A DNA stretch of 8,216 nucleotides. Origin: an uncultured beta proteobacterium (GTDB lineage Bacteria > Pseudomonadota > Gammaproteobacteria > Burkholderiales > Burkholderiaceae_C). Position numbers and translations under genes: made by a program. Positions 4,545 through 8,216 of the stretch are shown here, in pieces. The stretch lies in assembly GCA_903886165.1 (NCBI GenBank), contig CAISLL010000036.1:1-8216 (forward strand). The letters run 5' to 3'. The notes under the pieces were generated by a model that did no database searches, had not been told where the DNA came from, and saw only the letters and a list, made by a program, of their open reading frames with translations. How positions within the stretch are numbered: position 1 is the stretch's first letter; each line of letters opens with the position of its first letter.

Positions 4545-5876
4545 ATGTCACACAATTTACGCGCCTGTGTGCTCGCCGTGCTGCTGGTCATGGCGGCACC
4601 AACTGCCATCAGCGCCAGCGAAGTATTGCCAGGTGTCAGCCTGGAACCGATGCTGGAACTTGCCAAGGCGAACAACCCCGAATACGCCAGCATGCGTTTT
4701 GAGCGCCAAGCAGCGGCTGAGCGCGTCACCTCAGCAGGTGCCTTGCCTGATCCGAAATTGCGTGTGGAGTTGATGGACATCACCAAGGGTGACACCCGCA
4801 CCGCGACAATTTGGCCCAACGACGTGGGCAGCACCCGCTACACGCTGATGCAGGACTTGCCCTGGTTTGGCAAACGCGATTTGAAGCGCGACATGGCCGC
4901 TTTCGAAGCCAATGCGGTCACGGGAAAAGTCAATGCGACCTGGTCTGACCTGACCGCCAGGATCAAGACCCTGCACGCCTTGCGTTATTACCACCATGGC
5001 AACCAGGAGTTGGTGCGCGACATGCTGGCTTTGATGGTGCGGCTGGAGAAGGTGACCCAGGTGCGTTATGCCAATGGCCTGGCCGCGCAACAGGATGTGA
5101 TCCGCGCCCAGATCGAGCAAACCAACGTGCGCATGGAACTGGCAGCGCTGGACAACGAAGGCGCCCAGATGGATGCGCGGCTGAATGCGTTGCTGGGTCG
5201 CCCCGCAGGCGCGCCACTGGCAGACCCAACGGGCTGGCGCGCCCTACCCAGTGCAGAAAAGCTGGATGTCTTTACCTTGCAGGAACGCCTGCGTGCCAGT
5301 AACCCGGCCTTGTTTGAGCAAGCTTCGCGCATCAAGGTGGCCGAAGCTGCCCTTGAGTTGGCCTACAAGAACCGCTACCCCGACTTCAACGTCGGCCTGG
5401 CGCTCACCCAGTACCCTGGTGCTACAGCACCGTCCGGCAATGCCCAACACAACCCGGGAGCGATGATGGCGCCCCCGGCCATCGGCAACGAATGGGCTGT
5501 GATGCTGGAGTTGAATATTCCTCTGCAACAGGCGTCCCGGCGTGCCCAGGAGCGTGAATCCGAAGCCATGTTGTTAGCAGCTCGTGCGCGGCAGGACGCG
5601 CTGGCCAACCAACTGCTGGCTGAGCTTGCGGACAACGTGGCCGGCATCAACGCGGCTGGCAAGACCGGCTTGCTGGTCGCCACCAGTTTGCTGCCACACG
5701 CCGAACTGACCTTCAGTGCCGCCCTGGTGGCTTATGAAAATGCCAAGGTTGATTTCGCCACCTTGCTTGATGCCCAACGCCAGATTCGCCAGGCCAGACA
5801 AAGCCAGCTCAAGTCCGGTTTTGAAACACAGGTGCGTATTGCCGAGATAGAAAAATTGCTGGGGGAAGATTTGTGA
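4545..5876 (+). CDS. cusC: Outer-membrane efflux channel, CusC/CzcC-like (TolC family)
   Basis: Outer-membrane channel subunit of the tripartite copper/silver pump. The 443 residues start with a Sec signal peptide (1-24, cleavage near A-I-S-A). Two OEP repeats follow (about 33-220 and 245-437), each with a helix, a beta-strand region and a returning helix: K-L-R-V-E-L-M-D (71-78) with Q-D-L-P-W-F-G-K-R (103-111), and F-N-V-G-L-A-L-T (281-288) with L-E-L-N-I-P-L (321-327). The strands of repeat two are joined by a loop containing H302 and M307-M308, on the outer surface in this fold. There is no lipobox cysteine after the signal peptide, so unlike E. coli CusC it is not expected to be lipidated. 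It starts 4 bases after the previous stop without a good ribosome binding site and ends in a GTGA overlap with cusB. CusC identity rests mainly on its CusB/CusA neighbours. Confidence 0.9.
   Translation: MSHNLRACVLAVLLVMAAPTAISASEVLPGVSLEPMLELAKANNPEYASMRFERQAAAERVTSAGALPDPKLRVELMDITKGDTRTATIWPNDVGSTRYTLMQDLPWFGKRDLKRDMAAFEANAVTGKVNATWSDLTARIKTLHALRYYHHGNQELVRDMLALMVRLEKVTQVRYANGLAAQQDVIRAQIEQTNVRMELAALDNEGAQMDARLNALLGRPAGAPLADPTGWRALPSAEKLDVFTLQERLRASNPALFEQASRIKVAEAALELAYKNRYPDFNVGLALTQYPGATAPSGNAQHNPGAMMAPPAIGNEWAVMLELNIPLQQASRRAQERESEAMLLAARARQDALANQLLAELADNVAGINAAGKTGLLVATSLLPHAELTFSAALVAYENAKVDFATLLDAQRQIRQARQSQLKSGFETQVRIAEIEKLLGEDL
5861..5868 (+). promoter_or_regulatory. Ribosome binding site of cusB
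   Basis: GGGGGAAG lies 4 bases before the GTG at 5873, within the end of cusC. It supports a GTG start overlapping the cusC stop codon (GTGA). Confidence 0.5.
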
Positions 5877-7435
5877 CCAACAAAACAGGATGGATGGTGG
5901 GTGTGGTGGTTGTCGCCGTGCTGGCAGCAGGCGGGGGCTACTGGTTTGGCACCCGGGCTTCTGGTCAGCATGCGCCAGCGCCAGCGGTGGGTGTGGTCGA
6001 CGCGGCCACTGGCAAGAAGGCGCCCAAGCTTCTGTATTACCGCAACCCGATGGGTTTGCCAGACACCTCGCCGACCCCGAAAAAAGACCCCATGGGCATG
6101 GTTTACATCGCTGTCTATGAGTGTGAGGCTGACGATGAGCCGTCTTCCGCCAACCAGGTCCGGATCAGCACCGAAAAAGTGCAAAAACTCGGTGTGCGCA
6201 CCGAAGCTGCGCAGCGGCGCACGCTTGACCGGCTGGTGCGTGCTTCAGGCCGGATAGAGCCAGACGAACGCCGGGTGTACAGCGTGTCGCCCAAGTTTGA
6301 GGGTTATGTGGAGCGCCTGCATGCCAATGTGACCGGGCAGACGGTGAGCAAGGGGCAGCCCTTGTTTGAGGTGTACAGCCCCGAACTGGTGTCGGCGCAG
6401 CGCGAATACGCCATTGCCGCGCAAGGCCTGGATTCGTTGAAGTATGCGGGTGGCTCCACCCTGTCCGGCATGAAACAACTGGCTGATTCAAGCCTTCAGC
6501 GACTCAAGAACTGGGACATCTCCGAGGAGCAGATCAAGGCATTGGTTGCGTCTGGCGAAACTCGCCGCACCCTGACGTTTCGCTCACCAGTCGCAGGGGT
6601 CGTGACGGAGAAGAAAGCGGTGCAGGGCATGAGGTTTATGCCGGGCGAGTCGCTGTACCAGATTGCCGACCTGTCGGCGGTCTGGGTGATTGCCGATGTA
6701 TTTGAGCAGGACATTGCTCTGGTCAAAATTGGCGCCACGGCGGCGGTGCGTATCAATGCCTATCCCGACAAATCTTTCTCCGGCAAAGTCACTTACGTTT
6801 ACCCGACCCTGCAGGCCGAGACCCGCACGGTGGCGGTGCGCCTGGAGCTGGCCAACCCGGGCGGGCTGCTGAAGCCCGGCATGTTTGCCCAGGTGGAGTT
6901 GCCGGTGGCAGGCAGCGGTCCGCTTGTGACGGTGCCGGTGTCGGCCGTGATTGACAGCGGCACGCGCCAGATGGTGTTGATTCAATTGAAAGAAGGCAGG
7001 TTTGAGCCGCGTGAAGTAAAGCTGGGCGGGCGCAGTGACACCCATGTGGCGGTACTCCAAGGCGTGAGTGAAGGAGATCAGGTGGTGGTTGCAGCCAACT
7101 TTCTGATTGATGCGGAGAGTAATTTGAAAGCCGCGCTGGGCGGGTTGACCGGGGTTGCACCTGCCGCTTCAGCTGTACCAGCCAAATCGGTGGGACATCA
7201 GGCCACTGGCACGGTGGACGATGTGGACATAAAAGCAGGCACGGTCAGTCTGAGCCACGGCCCTGTGGCCAGCCTGAAGTGGCCGGCCATGACGATGGAG
7301 TTCAAGACCGCCAACGCAGGCCTGCTGAAAGCGCTCAAACCCGGTGCCAAGGTGGACGTCGAGTTTGTCGAGCGCCAGCCCGGCGAATGGGTCATCACAG
7401 GCGTCAAGCCCGCTGACCCACACGCCGGTCATTGA
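5873..7435 (+). CDS. cusB: Periplasmic adaptor CusB with C-terminal CusF domain
   Basis: Membrane-fusion subunit joining the CusA pump to the CusC channel and taking part in metal transfer. It has 520 residues versus about 407 in E. coli CusB. Order: membrane anchor 7-25; variant heavy-metal-binding domain with Y-Y-R-N-P-M (55-60) and D-P-M-G-M (72-76), a Met-rich, Cys-free version of the usual motif that parallels the N-terminal Met ligands of E. coli CusB; barrel-sandwich and helical hairpin about 132-265 (V-S-P-K-F-E-G-Y-V at 138-146, F-R-S-P-V-A-G-V-V at 236-244); beta-barrel about 268-345; membrane-proximal domain about 346-425; Ala/Pro linker about 426-443; CusF_Ec domain about 444-512. 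The last contains S-H-G-P-V-A-S-L-K-W-P-A-M-T-M (461-475) with H462, W470, M473 and M475, the full classical ligand set. The tail ends H-A-G-H. The GTG start overlaps the cusC stop. cusA follows after 12 bases. Confidence 0.94.
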   Translation: MTNKTGWMVGVVVVAVLAAGGGYWFGTRASGQHAPAPAVGVVDAATGKKAPKLLYYRNPMGLPDTSPTPKKDPMGMVYIAVYECEADDEPSSANQVRISTEKVQKLGVRTEAAQRRTLDRLVRASGRIEPDERRVYSVSPKFEGYVERLHANVTGQTVSKGQPLFEVYSPELVSAQREYAIAAQGLDSLKYAGGSTLSGMKQLADSSLQRLKNWDISEEQIKALVASGETRRTLTFRSPVAGVVTEKKAVQGMRFMPGESLYQIADLSAVWVIADVFEQDIALVKIGATAAVRINAYPDKSFSGKVTYVYPTLQAETRTVAVRLELANPGGLLKPGMFAQVELPVAGSGPLVTVPVSAVIDSGTRQMVLIQLKEGRFEPREVKLGGRSDTHVAVLQGVSEGDQVVVAANFLIDAESNLKAALGGLTGVAPAASAVPAKSVGHQATGTVDDVDIKAGTVSLSHGPVASLKWPAMTMEFKTANAGLLKALKPGAKVDVEFVERQPGEWVITGVKPADPHAGH

Positions 7436-7447
7436 CGGGGTCGCCAC

Positions 7448-8216
7448 ATGCTCTCCAAGATCATCGACTGGTCAGGCCGCAACCGGTTCCTGGTGCTGCT
7501 GGCCACCTTGTTCATCGTGGTCGCTGGCGTCTTTTCGGTGCTGCGCACACCGATCGACGCGCTGCCCGACCTGTCAGACGTGCAGGTCATCGTCTACACC
7601 GAATACCCCGGCCAGGCCCCGCAGGTGGTGGAAGATCAGGTGACTTACCCGCTCACCACCTCCATGTTGTCGGTGCCCAAATCCAAGGTGGTGCGCGGCT
7701 TTTCGTTCTTTGGTGCGTCCTTTGTCTACATCATCTTTGAAGACGGCACCGACATCTACTGGGCGCGCTCGCGCGTGCTGGAGTACCTCAACTTCGCCTC
7801 GGGGCGCATGCCCAAAGGCATCACGCCGCAGATCGGCCCGGATGCCACCGGTGTTGGCTGGGTCTACCAATACGCACTGCTGGCCAAAGACAAAACCCTG
7901 GCCGAGCTGCGCAGCATCCAGGACTGGTATGTGCGCTACCAGCTGACCAAGGCACACGGAGTGGCCGAAGTGGCTTCTGTGGGCGGCTTTGTCCAGACCT
8001 ACCAGGTCACGGTGGACCCGGTCAAGCTGCGCGCCTACAACATCCCCTTGATGAAGGTGGCACAAGCCATTCGTGATTCGAACCGCGACGTGGGTGGTCG
8101 CGCGGTTGAGATGGCCGAGACCGAGTACATGGTGCGTGGCAAGGGTTATTTGCGCGGCAAGTCCGACATCGAGCTGCTGGTGGTCAAGGCCGACAAAGGC
8201 ACCCCGGTGCTGATTC
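7448..8216 (+). CDS. cusA: Cu(I)/Ag(I) RND efflux pump CusA, N-terminal part
   Basis: Proton-driven inner-membrane transporter of the heavy-metal-efflux RND family, exporting Cu(I)/Ag(I) through CusB and CusC. Only the first 256 of roughly 1,040-1,050 residues are in the window; the frame is open to the right edge. Visible parts are TM1 (about 12-32), the family motif P-D-L-S-D-V-Q-V (40-47), Y-P-G-Q-A-P-Q-V-V-E (53-62), V-T-Y-P-L-T-T (65-71), R-G-F-S-F-F-G (83-89), Y-W-A-R-S-R-V-L-E-Y-L (104-114), G-P-D-A-T-G-V-G-W (130-138) and V-A-E-V-A-S-V-G-G (172-180) of the porter domain. These match CusA/SilA far better than CzcA or AcrB types. The metal-binding Met triad of CusA lies beyond the window and cannot be checked. 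The ATG has GGGG 7 bases upstream. Confidence 0.95.
   Translation, partial: MLSKIIDWSGRNRFLVLLATLFIVVAGVFSVLRTPIDALPDLSDVQVIVYTEYPGQAPQVVEDQVTYPLTTSMLSVPKSKVVRGFSFFGASFVYIIFEDGTDIYWARSRVLEYLNFASGRMPKGITPQIGPDATGVGWVYQYALLAKDKTLAELRSIQDWYVRYQLTKAHGVAEVASVGGFVQTYQVTVDPVKLRAYNIPLMKVAQAIRDSNRDVGGRAVEMAETEYMVRGKGYLRGKSDIELLVVKADKGTPVLI

Noticed and set aside
4226..4834. Open frame of 202 codons on the minus strand
   Set aside because: It lies opposite the well-supported DsbA-like and cusC genes, crosses their junction, has no recognisable domain and is explained by GC-rich codon bias.
6584..7060. Minus-strand frame of 158 codons inside cusB
   Set aside because: Rich in His, Arg and Gln as expected from the reverse reading of this GC-rich gene; cusB is clear on the other strand.

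Overview
The window looks like chromosomal DNA of a betaproteobacterium, most likely Burkholderiales and plausibly Comamonadaceae. This is inferred from the fairly GC-rich coding bias, the ftsK-lolA gene pair and the style of the encoded proteins; no rRNA or other phylogenetic marker is present. Nearly every base is accounted for by genes.

Layout. Positions 1-162 hold the 3' end of an FtsK-type DNA translocase, followed on the same strand by lolA (periplasmic lipoprotein carrier). Both are housekeeping genes. From 857 onward the DNA is a copper/silver resistance locus. A two-component system (response regulator cusR-like, then sensor kinase cusS-like) is read leftward and converges on lolA with a 7-base overlap. 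A 150-base divergent control region (2944-3093) carries a near-palindromic CusR/CopR-type box. Rightward from it runs a tightly packed operon: cusF-like periplasmic copper-binding protein, a DsbB/BdbC-type membrane thiol oxidase, a membrane-tethered thioredoxin-fold oxidoreductase with a CGTC active site, cusC (outer-membrane channel), cusB (periplasmic adaptor fused to a second, C-terminal CusF domain) and cusA (RND pump, cut by the window end). Gaps between the operon genes are 14, -4, 4, -4 and 12 bases.

How they work together. The kinase should sense periplasmic Cu(I)/Ag(I) and phosphorylate the regulator, which binds the box at 2984-2999 and activates the rightward operon. CusA, CusB and CusC would form a trans-envelope efflux pump. 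The free CusF and the CusF domain on CusB would hand metal to it. The unusual part is the embedded DsbB/DsbA-like redox pair, which would be co-induced with efflux and could repair or prevent copper-induced thiol damage in the envelope, in the manner of the Scs (suppressor of copper sensitivity) proteins but with a DsbB-type partner. The free CusF also has Met where the classical Trp of the metal site lies, whereas the CusF domain on CusB keeps the Trp.

I saw no tRNA, rRNA, CRISPR array, insertion sequence, integrase or convincing rho-independent terminator.
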